A stretch of 34,033 nucleotides of DNA from positions 1 through 34,033 of the forward strand of contig CALXTS010000019.1 of assembly GCA_944391465.1 (NCBI GenBank), written 5' to 3'. Under the pieces are notes generated by a model. The model was not told the DNA's origin. It was given only the letters and a program-made list of their open reading frames with translations, and did not search any database. Below are positions 25,523 through 33,887 of this stretch, piece after piece. This DNA is from an uncultured Alphaproteobacteria bacterium (GTDB lineage: Bacteria; Pseudomonadota; Alphaproteobacteria; RF32; CAG-239). Made by a program: the position numbers and the translations under genes. Position 1 is the stretch's first letter, and each line of letters opens with the position of its first letter.

Positions 25523-26968
25523 CTATACTGCAAACTTATATAGCACTTCCATTAATTTAACCATTGCAAATGTATCTTGTCCGCAATATATTTCCAAGCC
25601 CTTAAACAAAGTCTGCTCTTCGGGGGCGGATAACTCGCCCAACATAAATTGAAAATAACGTGACATGGCCTCACTACCATTTTTTACCTCGAGTTTATCA
25701 TAACTTATATCCGTGAAAGCGGGCAAAACTTTTTTGATAGAGGCTGAACTATGTTGCAGATAATGATACAATGCCCTTTGACGAAACGGGATTAATTGGT
25801 CCAGCACTCTATCGTTGATACTCAAAATTGCTGTTGCTAAATCCGGAAACAAGCCTGCCAATTCTTCATTGCGTTTTTTTTCAAAGCTTTCATTATAAAC
25901 AATAACGGAACCTTTTTGACCGCAACTTTTGACCAGAGCTTCGGCTAAATCTCGTCTCGGGTCTGACTTTTCTTTATGCAGAAAACCTATATGTTCGACA
26001 GGTCCGTTGGGTTGGTCTTGAATATGCAAAGAAAACTGAAACGGAATATGCTGATAAGGACCGGAATTTTCAAACAACGGGATTGCCGGCTCAATGGTTT
26101 CATAATCTAAATAATATAGCGGATATTGCAGTTGGCTTAAAAATTCGCGAATTTTTTCTTTATCACAATGAATTTTTTGCTTTTGCCATGAAACTATGTC
26201 TACAAACCTCTTGTCCTTATATTCTGTGGCAACCAAATCATTTATATCATATGAATTTAGTTTTTGGCAGATTTTATCAGCGGTTGGCTGTGGAAAAATA
26301 TCCCAAATCGAATATGGTGGGACGTTAACACAACAATAATCGTAAAAATCGCATGATTTACATTTTTTAAAGATTTGAAGTTGGGGCTCTTGGGTGCGTT
26401 TTTGCATATCTGATAAAAATGCCGCTTGCTCTTCAACCTCGTCATAGCGAGCTACAACTTCGGGTGTGACATTTTCCGATACAAAAAGCTTTTGGATATC
26501 TAATTTATTTTTTCGCTTATATTTCTTATTGAGGTGTAAAATATAGCAATTTTTTATCTTATATCCGGCATTATAAAAAACATAATACTGGAAGGACAAA
26601 TCCTCAATATGCTCTGCTTTTACTTCCATGGTGCTTTTGATTTCTATTAAATTCCAGCCTCTCCCCTCTTTTTGCAAAACATCTATTCGGCAAGTGGCTC
26701 CCCAAGGTAATCTAGCTACCGCCTCAAACAAGACATCATATTTGCTACTTAATTTTTTGGTTTGTTCCGAACCTTTCTTAAAATCCCATATTGGGGCAGA
26801 AACCTCTACCCCGTCTGGGTAGAGTGCCCGAGACAGTTCTTGAACGCTGTATCCGCTTGTGCTCCATTCATCAGCTTCTGCGGATAAAAGCTCTTTTTTA
26901 TGCTTCTTCATCCATAAGGCTTTGGGACATAAGCTTCCCAACATATAGTCAGATTTGGATAGATTCAT
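25523..26968 (-). CDS. DUF2779-type protein: Cas4-like nuclease fused to DEDD exonuclease
   Basis: 481 residues. The N-terminal half is a RecB/Cas4-type PD-(D/E)XK nuclease: Asp96 in CRIDVL, Glu109-Ile-Lys111 in LIEIKST and Gln127 in SFQYY. Cys14 with Cys203, Cys206 and Cys212 or 213 (KSLC-like start and CKSCDFYDYCC) is the Fe-S cluster arrangement of Cas4/AddB. The C-terminal half is an RNase H-fold DEDD exonuclease: DYETIEP (288-294), VYNESFE (357-363) and YCGQD (461-465), the last giving a Tyr-x3-Asp (DEDDy) motif. The layout fits the DUF2779 family. Its start overlaps the upstream nuclease stop (ATGA), so it is coupled to it. Nucleic-acid degradation is likely; the target is unknown. Confidence 0.85.
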   Translation of the reverse strand: MNLSKSDYMLGSLCPKALWMKKHKKELLSAEADEWSTSGYSVQELSRALYPDGVEVSAPIWDFKKGSEQTKKLSSKYDVLFEAVARLPWGATCRIDVLQKEGRGWNLIEIKSTMEVKAEHIEDLSFQYYVFYNAGYKIKNCYILHLNKKYKRKNKLDIQKLFVSENVTPEVVARYDEVEEQAAFLSDMQKRTQEPQLQIFKKCKSCDFYDYCCVNVPPYSIWDIFPQPTADKICQKLNSYDINDLVATEYKDKRFVDIVSWQKQKIHCDKEKIREFLSQLQYPLYYLDYETIEPAIPLFENSGPYQHIPFQFSLHIQDQPNGPVEHIGFLHKEKSDPRRDLAEALVKSCGQKGSVIVYNESFEKKRNEELAGLFPDLATAILSINDRVLDQLIPFRQRALYHYLQHSSASIKKVLPAFTDISYDKLEVKNGSEAMSRYFQFMLGELSAPEEQTLFKGLEIYCGQDTFAMVKLMEVLYKFAV

Positions 26969-28194
26969 TTGATGTATTTTTCCTTTTGTATAATCTCAAA
27001 ACTTTCTGAACAGTTGCTAAGAAATTCATTGAGCTGTTTGGGTAAATCTTTTAACTTACATGAACCTTTTGCATTATTCGGGATTTTTTCTCTTTTTTCA
27101 TCTAAATTATTTAATAAATCTGAATTATCAAAATATCTTAAATTTTTTTTGGGATATTCTAGTTTATAATTTATTTGATTATCTTTATATTCTAAAGTAC
27201 AATATATTGGCCAATCTAATTCTTCAATTCCGGTGGCTATGAATGCGTGATACTTTTTGTAAATGGCGTTAGGGGTTAAATACATTCTAGTACGACCAAT
27301 ATCGCATTTAAATTTTTTCTTATCAAACTGGTAAATATAATCATCATTAATCTCAAGATATTTTTCCCAAAATGAAACATAATTTATGGTATCATAAAAA
27401 TTGCGATAGTTGTAATGCTGAATATCATATTTACCATGGTTTTGCGTAATATCATACTTAGAAATCCCATTTCCCTTATATTGCGACAATATCTTGCGTT
27501 CTTGTTCGTAATATGGTGTAAAGTAACTCTCGCATTTGTAATCACCGCTAAATTCGATGTATATATCATGTAATAATTTGGCAATTGCATAATTTTTATT
27601 TTTACGAGATTGTTTGAGATTATTAATTATCCATGTATAATCAATTACCTTCCAATGTTTGGAATCGGCCAACGTGTAGCCCCCGCCACCATAATAGTCA
27701 TAAACGTCTAAGTAGATATAAAAAATAGCATAATCTTTGTATTTTGCCTTGGAAAAATGCTTGAAATATTGTTGGGTTTGCTGATTATGTTCTTTTGCGC
27801 CATATTTATTTTCTATAACAAAAAGGCTTTTGGCTTGTTCAAGACAAAGTAATATATCTATGCGATTTTCTTTAATATTTGTATTAATATGATATTCGGT
27901 TTGAATTATAACATCTTTATAAGCATTTTTTAAGGTTTCTTTCTGCCGATAGCACTCAGTTATCTTATCTTTCTCATCTCTTTTATACTTATAACCATAT
28001 ATCTTATCAGAATTTGGGAAAATTGCATCAAGGAAAGCTGCAAAAAATATATCTCCCAAGCCATGAGCTTCTCGGGGATTAAGTAGCCAGGCAATAATTT
28101 GCGAGGCTTGTTCTTCTTTGCACTTTACTATATCAAATATATTAATGCATTGATTGATGCATAAGAAATCTTCATCACCATTAAGTGTTTTCAT
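26965..28194 (-). CDS. PD-(D/E)XK nuclease (PDDEXK_4-like)
   Basis: 409 residues from the ATG at 28194; a TTG five codons upstream is in frame but the ATG has the better ribosome site (GGAAGG). The N-terminal EEQASQIIAWLLNPREAHGLGDIFFAAFL is the typical opening of the PDDEXK_4 family. The nuclease core is RIDILL (Asp113) and FVIENKYGAKEHNQQTQQY (Glu128, Lys130, then the Gln-x-Gln-x2-Tyr helix). The remainder (about 180-409) is AT-rich with many Tyr, Lys and Asn and has no recognised domain; it may bind nucleic acid or a partner. Its start overlaps the WYL stop by one base (TAATG) and its stop overlaps the DUF2779-type start by four. Confidence 0.8.
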   Translation of the reverse strand: MKTLNGDEDFLCINQCINIFDIVKCKEEQASQIIAWLLNPREAHGLGDIFFAAFLDAIFPNSDKIYGYKYKRDEKDKITECYRQKETLKNAYKDVIIQTEYHINTNIKENRIDILLCLEQAKSLFVIENKYGAKEHNQQTQQYFKHFSKAKYKDYAIFYIYLDVYDYYGGGGYTLADSKHWKVIDYTWIINNLKQSRKNKNYAIAKLLHDIYIEFSGDYKCESYFTPYYEQERKILSQYKGNGISKYDITQNHGKYDIQHYNYRNFYDTINYVSFWEKYLEINDDYIYQFDKKKFKCDIGRTRMYLTPNAIYKKYHAFIATGIEELDWPIYCTLEYKDNQINYKLEYPKKNLRYFDNSDLLNNLDEKREKIPNNAKGSCKLKDLPKQLNEFLSNCSESFEIIQKEKYIK

Positions 28195-29150
28195 TATTTT
28201 TCCTTCCAATTCTTAGGTTTGATAACTTTTACATGTTCTCCCCAGGTATAAAGATGCCAATCCATTTCTAATCTGCCGCCGGCTCTGAATTTTACGGTTA
28301 ATGTTCCATCTGGATTTTTTATCATGGCTTGTGTTGGGTGAAAAATATAGTGAGAAGCTTCTTCCGATACTTCTTTATCAAACAACCATTCAACTTCAAA
28401 AGGCTCTTCGTGGTAAGCACCAAATGATTCTTCGGCATATTTCTGCAAGCTAAAATTAGGTAAGTTCTCAATTACACTGTTTAATATTTCAACTTCTTGA
28501 ATGTTGCTTAAAATAAAGTTATGAACCTCGTTTCCATAATATCCATCGGCATGATGGGCTACTAAGTAGTGGTTGCGCTCACCATAAAGAAAACCATAAG
28601 GGTTAAGGGTATTGATACTAATTTTTCCGCTATTCTTATTATAATACTTAATTTTGATTTGATGGCATTCCAAAATGGCTTGTCGAATCGTAGCAATAAT
28701 CTTTTCATCTATCACAAGTCTTGGCCCAGGGCGGCAAATAAAGCCTTCAGCTTCAAGCAAGGCTTCGGTATCGGGCTCAATCCGTCTGATTACATCCGGT
28801 TTTATACAAGCCTTAATTTTATCTATAACTTTATCAAGGACAAGTCTTTTTTCAGCCATTTGCTTATTTGCAAACAGCTCTTTGGCGGTTTCCAAGACCA
28901 ATAATTCTTTGGCAGAAAAATTAATTAAATCTTTCAAAGTCCCTTGCGGGATGTACCAGCGTTTTTGATTGTTTTCGCAAATAATTTCTTCGGCTTGCGG
29001 AAATCGAGTGATAATCATATCTCGCATACGCTCCGCAGTGCGACGAGAAACTTGATATTTTTCAGCAATGTCGTTTAAGCTGATGCCTTCACGGTTTGAC
29101 TGCATCCAGATGGCTAAATCAAGCAAATCATATGTCTTTTCGTATGCCAT
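28194..29150 (-). CDS. WYL-domain transcriptional regulator
   Basis: 318 residues. An N-terminal HTH (about 8-50) contains ISLNDIAEKYQVSRRTAERMRDMI. A WYL domain spans about 150-225, with the signature region NPYGFLYGERNHYLVAHH (HYL in place of WYL, 194-196), and a C-terminal extension (about 235-318) is of the WCX type. WYL regulators often control defence loci and sense nucleic acid or nucleotides. It heads the three-gene minus operon with the two nucleases and faces the hydrolase gene at 29247 across a palindrome, its likely operator. AAGGAG precedes the ATG at good spacing. Confidence 0.9.
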   Translation of the reverse strand: MAYEKTYDLLDLAIWMQSNREGISLNDIAEKYQVSRRTAERMRDMIITRFPQAEEIICENNQKRWYIPQGTLKDLINFSAKELLVLETAKELFANKQMAEKRLVLDKVIDKIKACIKPDVIRRIEPDTEALLEAEGFICRPGPRLVIDEKIIATIRQAILECHQIKIKYYNKNSGKISINTLNPYGFLYGERNHYLVAHHADGYYGNEVHNFILSNIQEVEILNSVIENLPNFSLQKYAEESFGAYHEEPFEVEWLFDKEVSEEASHYIFHPTQAMIKNPDGTLTVKFRAGGRLEMDWHLYTWGEHVKVIKPKNWKEK

Positions 29151-29188
29151 TTATTCTCCTTCAACAATCTTTCATAATGCAAGATTAC

Positions 29189-29201
29189 GACAATATTTGT
29201 C
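29189..29201. promoter_or_regulatory. Palindrome between the WYL and hydrolase genes
   Basis: GACAATATTTGTC is a perfect 5-3-5 inverted repeat in the 96-bp divergent gap; the flanks extend it with one mismatch. It lies close to a plus-strand AT-rich -10-like stretch (TTATATTATAAA, 29211-29222), a good place for the WYL protein to control both directions. Confidence 0.5.
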
Positions 29202-29246
29202 ATGATTGGGTTATATTATAAAAGAGAAATATGAAAGGAATTATTA

Positions 29247-30452
29247 ATGAAAATTTCAATAAAACGTGGAACTAAGGAAATTGGCGGCTCGGCTGTTGAA
29301 ATAATTTCGGATAACGGGCAAAGAATTGTAGTTGATTTAGGGCTGCCGTTAGATGCGGCCGTTAATTCGCCTGATTTATTACCTGATATTACCGGATTGA
29401 CACAAAAAACTGGTGATTTGTTAGGACTGCTGATTTCCCATGCTCATCAAGATCATTATGGCTTGGGCATACATATTGACAAATCTATTCCGGTATATAT
29501 GAGCAAAGAATCGTATAATATCATGAAAATTGCTCACGAGCACAAATTGCCTAATGCTTTTGTTTTTGAAAAAACTGTTTGTTTTGACAATAAAAATACA
29601 TTTCAAATCGGAGATTTTAACATTACTCCATATTTGTTTGACCATTCTGCCTATGGTGCCTATGGATTTTTAATTGAGGCTGACGGGCAAAGAGTTTTTT
29701 ACAGTGGTGATTTTAGGGCCCATGGGCGCAAAAGGAAGTTATTTTATAAATTTTTGCAAAATCATCCCCAAAATATTGATGTTTTGCTTATGGAAGGTTC
29801 TTGTTTGGGACGAGAATCCTCCGAACATTATGAATATGAACAAGATTTGGAAGTTACGTTTTGCAACTTTTGGAAAGAAAGTTCAGGATTGGTTTTAGTT
29901 CAGGCGTCGGCACAAAATATTGACCGTATCGTTACCATATATCGTGCGGCTAAAAAGTGTAGACGAAGGCTTGTTTTATCCGGATATGCCGGGCATATTT
30001 TATGGGGAACTAAAAATCCTAATTTACCGAACTTCACATGGTCAGATGTTAAAAAATTTTCAACTAAGCCGCAAAAATCTCATGAAATCGGCATTGATGA
30101 TATTTTAGAGAATCCTCAGAAATTTGTTATTCTGCTTGATTATCACATTAGACAAGAACTAAAAAAGCATAATGCCGTTAATGAAACAACGGCTTATGCT
30201 TATTCTATGTGGAGTGGTTATAAAGAAAAATATCAGAAATGGCTAAATTTTTTAGCTACTAAAAATGCCAAAGTTCAAGATATTCATACCTCTGGGCACG
30301 CGGATATTCCGGCTCTCAAAAAAATTGTTGCCAGCCTTAAGCCTAAGATAGTTGTTCCCATCCATACATTTTGTCCGCAAGAATTTAAGCAAATGTTTAA
30401 TAATACCATTTGCTTAAACGATGGAGATATTTTTGAGCTATCCAGCAAATAA
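29247..30452 (+). CDS. Metallo-beta-lactamase-fold hydrolase, beta-CASP/RNase J-like
   Basis: 401 residues. The metal site motif HAHQDH lies at 65-70 after LLGLLIS, with His133 (LFDHSAYG) and Asp155 (FYSGDFRAHG) completing the dinuclear zinc set. The distal part contains a GHADIPALKKIV motif and the final VVPIHTF, the beta-CASP-like motifs seen in RNase J-type and related nucleases. The middle (about 185-300) is a divergent insertion typical of the cap domain. AAGGAA precedes the ATG. It could cut RNA or DNA, or be a small-molecule hydrolase. It is divergent from the WYL regulator, and its end overlaps the convergent nuclease gene by 15 bp. Confidence 0.82.
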   Translation: MKISIKRGTKEIGGSAVEIISDNGQRIVVDLGLPLDAAVNSPDLLPDITGLTQKTGDLLGLLISHAHQDHYGLGIHIDKSIPVYMSKESYNIMKIAHEHKLPNAFVFEKTVCFDNKNTFQIGDFNITPYLFDHSAYGAYGFLIEADGQRVFYSGDFRAHGRKRKLFYKFLQNHPQNIDVLLMEGSCLGRESSEHYEYEQDLEVTFCNFWKESSGLVLVQASAQNIDRIVTIYRAAKKCRRRLVLSGYAGHILWGTKNPNLPNFTWSDVKKFSTKPQKSHEIGIDDILENPQKFVILLDYHIRQELKKHNAVNETTAYAYSMWSGYKEKYQKWLNFLATKNAKVQDIHTSGHADIPALKKIVASLKPKIVVPIHTFCPQEFKQMFNNTICLNDGDIFELSSK

Positions 30453-31439
30453 ATCACTGTTAATTGATGTGATTTTATTTTTAGCTTCATCATAGGCAAA
30501 CGTGATATATTTAAATCTTAACACATCTTGACCAAGATGAACATCTTGAGGTTCTGATGTGATTTGATACTCACCTTTAGGAACAGCAATGCATACATTT
30601 ATGGTTAGAGAATCAGGTAAATCGCTCTGATATCCAAATATTTCGTACCATTTTTTGCCTTTCTCAGGGTCTGAGCGGAGCAGTTCTCTTAAAAAGACGG
30701 CATAAGTTAAACCTTGCCCCCTAATAATGTGTGCTTGTAGTGCATTTTTTATAAAGTCTTTTTTTAGCTCTATTACACAAAGGTGGCTTTTCCCGTCTTG
30801 TTTAACTCGGGCCAAAATATCTATTCCGCCGGCACGAGCAGACTTTGACTGTCTCACTTTTTTTCCTGATGCGGACAGCACAGTTGGCATTTGAAAAGCC
30901 AATTGGCCATCGCATAATCTAACGGGTTGTATGTTGCATAATGTTTTGTCTTTAGAAATTTTCTTAGAAAATTCTTCAATTAAGGAACTTTCAAAAAGAT
31001 GTTCAACTTGATTTTTTTTCTTTATATCTTGGCTGAAGTATTTTCTGAATTCGGCAGCTTCCGGTGAATTCCACTCACAAATAAGGGGCTTGTTCCACCC
31101 AAAATATGTATCATTAGTCTTATCTAATTTTTTATTGGAGTATAATATTAATTTATTTTGCTTAATCTTTAAATAGGCCACACTTTGACCTTTATAGCGC
31201 AGATTAATTCCTTTACCACTGTTAATATCGCCAATACTGGTATATAGGTTGAGATTTTTCACTTTGTGAAAACTTTTTCTAATTGTTTTTATATGATTTT
31301 CTGTTGTTTTGTCTTGAAGAGTTGTTGCATATTTTTCAAATCGGGTTTTCCAATCATCATTTTTCTGAAGCCATTTTTGGATTGTCTCGGCAATCTGTTG
31401 CAGATTAGATATGTTTCTTAAATCTATGCTGTCAGTCAT
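30438..31439 (-). CDS. PD-(D/E)XK nuclease-like protein paired with the AAA+ ATPase
   Basis: 333 residues. The N-terminal half (about 1-140) is a substrate or partner domain with no known motif. The C-terminal half has a restriction-like nuclease core: Glu150 (HLFESSLIEEF), Asp207 (GGIDILAR), Glu224-Leu-Lys226 (CVIELKKDF) and a following Gln-containing helix (LQAHIIRGQGLTYA). This is the D-(x)n-E-x-K arrangement. It starts 12 bp after the AAA+ gene with AGGAG in the gap, so they form a two-gene operon. The tail overlaps the end of the hydrolase gene by 15 bp on the opposite strand. The family is not recognised beyond the nuclease fold. Confidence 0.72.
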   Translation of the reverse strand: MTDSIDLRNISNLQQIAETIQKWLQKNDDWKTRFEKYATTLQDKTTENHIKTIRKSFHKVKNLNLYTSIGDINSGKGINLRYKGQSVAYLKIKQNKLILYSNKKLDKTNDTYFGWNKPLICEWNSPEAAEFRKYFSQDIKKKNQVEHLFESSLIEEFSKKISKDKTLCNIQPVRLCDGQLAFQMPTVLSASGKKVRQSKSARAGGIDILARVKQDGKSHLCVIELKKDFIKNALQAHIIRGQGLTYAVFLRELLRSDPEKGKKWYEIFGYQSDLPDSLTINVCIAVPKGEYQITSEPQDVHLGQDVLRFKYITFAYDEAKNKITSINSDLFAG

Positions 31440-31451
31440 TATATATTCTCC

Positions 31452-33470
31452 TTATAAAAAGCCAATTTTATGCTGAATGGGTGCCTTGTTTAATTGCTCG
31501 GTCTCAATCATTTTTATCAACTCTGCTTTATTATCTAAAAGTCCTAGAATTTCTGCTTTTTGTCTGACCACTACAAAATCTCCGGGGGTTAAGGAATTGA
31601 GATATGATAAGTCTACGTTTGAAAAATTAAAAAAATACTTAAACGCCTGACTGGATTGCTCTGCTGTCATATAGTTATATCCAACTTTGAAAGTGAAACG
31701 ACGTAGACTGGCTTTGTCGAGGGTATCCATTAAATTTGTGGTACAGATAAAAGGATAGGGGTAACTTTCCATTTGGGTTAGTATCTCATTAACTTGAGTT
31801 ATCTCCCATGAGCGAACGGCATTGCTCCTATCTTGCAAAAAGCTATCGGCTTCATCAAAAACCAAAACGGCTTGATTTTCTCTCCCTTCATTAAAAGAGT
31901 TGGCAATATTTTGTTCCGTTCCACCGACCCACATGGATAATAAATCGGAGCATTTCTTCTTGATAATAGGCATTTCAAGTGTTTGAGCTAAATATTCTCC
32001 GTAGGCGGATTTCCCGGTACCTGAGGCTCCATATAAACATAAGGAAAAATTGCGTTGCGGTAGTTGTTTAATCCGTTGGGCTAACAAGTTTAAATCAGTA
32101 TCTGTATTGAGTAATTGTGGATTAAACTCAATCGGAGCTTTAGGTTTGGGAGGCGTATATCGACCGTTGTTATATGCTTTTTGCATAGCAGTTAGGCTTT
32201 GTTTGACCTCAGACAAGCCACCATCAGCTAATTTGGCGGTCTTTACCGCTGTTGTGATAAAAGACGGAGATAACTGGTATTGAACGGCAAATTCCTCGGC
32301 TGTTTTTTTATCTGAGGGCAAATGATGAGCTTTTAAGCTTTTCTGCCACATCTCTATTCGGGTTTTTAAGTTGGGTTTGCTGAAATTAACCGCAAAGCTA
32401 AATCGACGTAAATAGGCTTTATCTATATTATTGATAGAATTGATAATCCAAATAGCCGGAGTAAGATTATTTTCCAGAAGTCTATTGATATATAGCTTAT
32501 TATTGTCTTTTTTGCGACAAAACAATAAGTTTTCTGCTTCTAAAAAATCATCGGCTTCATCAATCAACAAACACGAGTTCTCATCTTTTGATAAGATGGA
32601 ATAGGCCAGATTGAGAGTTTCTTTGCGCGAATCATCTTCAAATTTTTCACCTACGGTATACAATGCTGCTTTGATTTTATGCGTTAAGGTTTTCGCAAAT
32701 TCGGTTTTGCCGGTTCCGGGTTCGCCATAAAAAAGCAAATTTACACCTTTTTCTTTATTTTTTATGGCCTTACTTAAAATACGTGCACAGATGTTTTTTT
32801 CTTGGAGAAAAGAAAAATCGTTCCAGGATAAACCGGCAACACATTTGGGTCCTAATATAATATTTTTTATATCTTGCGTATTATTTATATTTTGAGACAA
32901 TATTTTTACACTTAAATCTGAGACACTAACATCACCATTATATTCATATTCTATCAATCCTAAGCGGGAAAGAGAGGAATTTTTATCTGATATTTCTTCT
33001 ATTTTATGTTGGCTTTCTAACAGAAAAAAAGATGCGGTGTTTTTTAATTTAGTATTTCGGCCGCTAACTTCACGGTTGAAATCATCAAAATTATCATCTG
33101 TCTTGACACGTACCCAGAAACCAAAAAGTTTTTGTTCTTCAACTGTCAGATTCAACAATTTTGCTAAATGATGAAGACGTTTTTCTAAAATAGAATCAGG
33201 GCTATTTTGCAGCATAGCGACTTTTTTATTAAGGGCTGTAACAAATCTTTTACCAATTTCAAAAGCTTGTTTTTTCTTGGTACGCAATATGTCTTTGAAA
33301 TCAGTGCCATTTTCTTCTTCAATTTTACTTGTCCATAAAAATTTGATAATATTTTTGCCATAATTGTCATGCCAATCGTAAATATTCGATAAATGTTCTT
33401 GAAAAAAACTTTTGTTTTTTGAGGCATTTAGCAAATAATAAAGCATTTTATATTGTTCATATTTTTCCAT
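31452..33470 (-). CDS. Tandem AAA+ ATPase, probable motor of a defence operon
   Basis: 672 residues with two AAA+ modules. Residues 1-225 are a helical N-terminal domain with no recognised motif. Module 1 has Walker A GEPGTGKT (249-256), Walker B LLIDEADD (301-308), sensor-like IINSINNID and Arg finger YLRRF. Module 2 has Walker A GASGTGKS (481-488), Walker B LVFDEADS (536-543), sensor 1 CTTNLMD and SLRRF. Both look active. The arrangement resembles the COG0464/SpoVK-like ATPases, without a protease domain. It is followed by the nuclease gene. AAAGGAG precedes the ATG; a palindrome lies at its promoter. It might remodel or translocate nucleic acid or protein for the nuclease. Confidence 0.82.
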   Translation of the reverse strand: MEKYEQYKMLYYLLNASKNKSFFQEHLSNIYDWHDNYGKNIIKFLWTSKIEEENGTDFKDILRTKKKQAFEIGKRFVTALNKKVAMLQNSPDSILEKRLHHLAKLLNLTVEEQKLFGFWVRVKTDDNFDDFNREVSGRNTKLKNTASFFLLESQHKIEEISDKNSSLSRLGLIEYEYNGDVSVSDLSVKILSQNINNTQDIKNIILGPKCVAGLSWNDFSFLQEKNICARILSKAIKNKEKGVNLLFYGEPGTGKTEFAKTLTHKIKAALYTVGEKFEDDSRKETLNLAYSILSKDENSCLLIDEADDFLEAENLLFCRKKDNNKLYINRLLENNLTPAIWIINSINNIDKAYLRRFSFAVNFSKPNLKTRIEMWQKSLKAHHLPSDKKTAEEFAVQYQLSPSFITTAVKTAKLADGGLSEVKQSLTAMQKAYNNGRYTPPKPKAPIEFNPQLLNTDTDLNLLAQRIKQLPQRNFSLCLYGASGTGKSAYGEYLAQTLEMPIIKKKCSDLLSMWVGGTEQNIANSFNEGRENQAVLVFDEADSFLQDRSNAVRSWEITQVNEILTQMESYPYPFICTTNLMDTLDKASLRRFTFKVGYNYMTAEQSSQAFKYFFNFSNVDLSYLNSLTPGDFVVVRQKAEILGLLDNKAELIKMIETEQLNKAPIQHKIGFL

Positions 33471-33500
33471 AAAAACATCTCCTTTACATTCAATGTTTTT

Positions 33501-33524
33501 ATTATAAATGATTGATGCGTCAAT
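33501..33524 (-). promoter_or_regulatory. Promoter/operator of the AAA+-nuclease operon
   Basis: On the minus strand TATAAT (complement of 33501-33506) lies about 30 nt before the AAA+ start. Immediately upstream is the inverted repeat ATTGA-TGCG-TCAAT (33511-33524), which overlaps the spacer and -35 position where TTGACG is found. A repressor on this palindrome would block the promoter; the XRE protein encoded just upstream is the natural candidate. Confidence 0.5.
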
Positions 33525-33551
33525 TTTTGTCGTGCAAAGGTAGAAAGTAAG

Positions 33552-33887
33552 TTATTTCCTTTTTAACTTAAATGAATCTAAAAATTTTAGAAGGTCTTGT
33601 TGAGAGGATTCATCTAATAAAGATATTTTATTAATTAGGTTCTCATTGGTGTTTACAATGGCTTCGGCTTTTTCGGATATAAGTTGTACGAGATCAATAT
33701 CCAAGGCATATAGGATTTTATATAAAGTATAAGCTCTTGGGTTTTGTTTGCGATTTTCAATCAGATTAACGGAAGAATAATCAGCGTTGCTTAATTCTGC
33801 TAATTTTTCACAGGAAAGTTTTTTATTATTGCGTTGTTTTCTTATAATCTTACCGATTTCATTAAGAAAATCTTCTTCATTTAACAT
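33552..33887 (-). CDS. XRE-family HTH regulator
   Basis: 111 residues. A Cro/C1-type helix-turn-helix spans about 8-65: IGKIIRKQRNNKKLSCEKLAELSNADYSSVNLIENRKQNPRAYTLYKILYALDID. The rest is a short helical tail (ENLINKISLLDESSQQDLLKFLDSF) that may dimerise. It is read in the same direction as the AAA+ gene 81 bp downstream, which has its own promoter and palindrome, so it is likely a repressor of that operon. GGGA about 9 nt before the ATG is a moderate ribosome site. Confidence 0.88.
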   Translation of the reverse strand: MLNEEDFLNEIGKIIRKQRNNKKLSCEKLAELSNADYSSVNLIENRKQNPRAYTLYKILYALDIDLVQLISEKAEAIVNTNENLINKISLLDESSQQDLLKFLDSFKLKRK

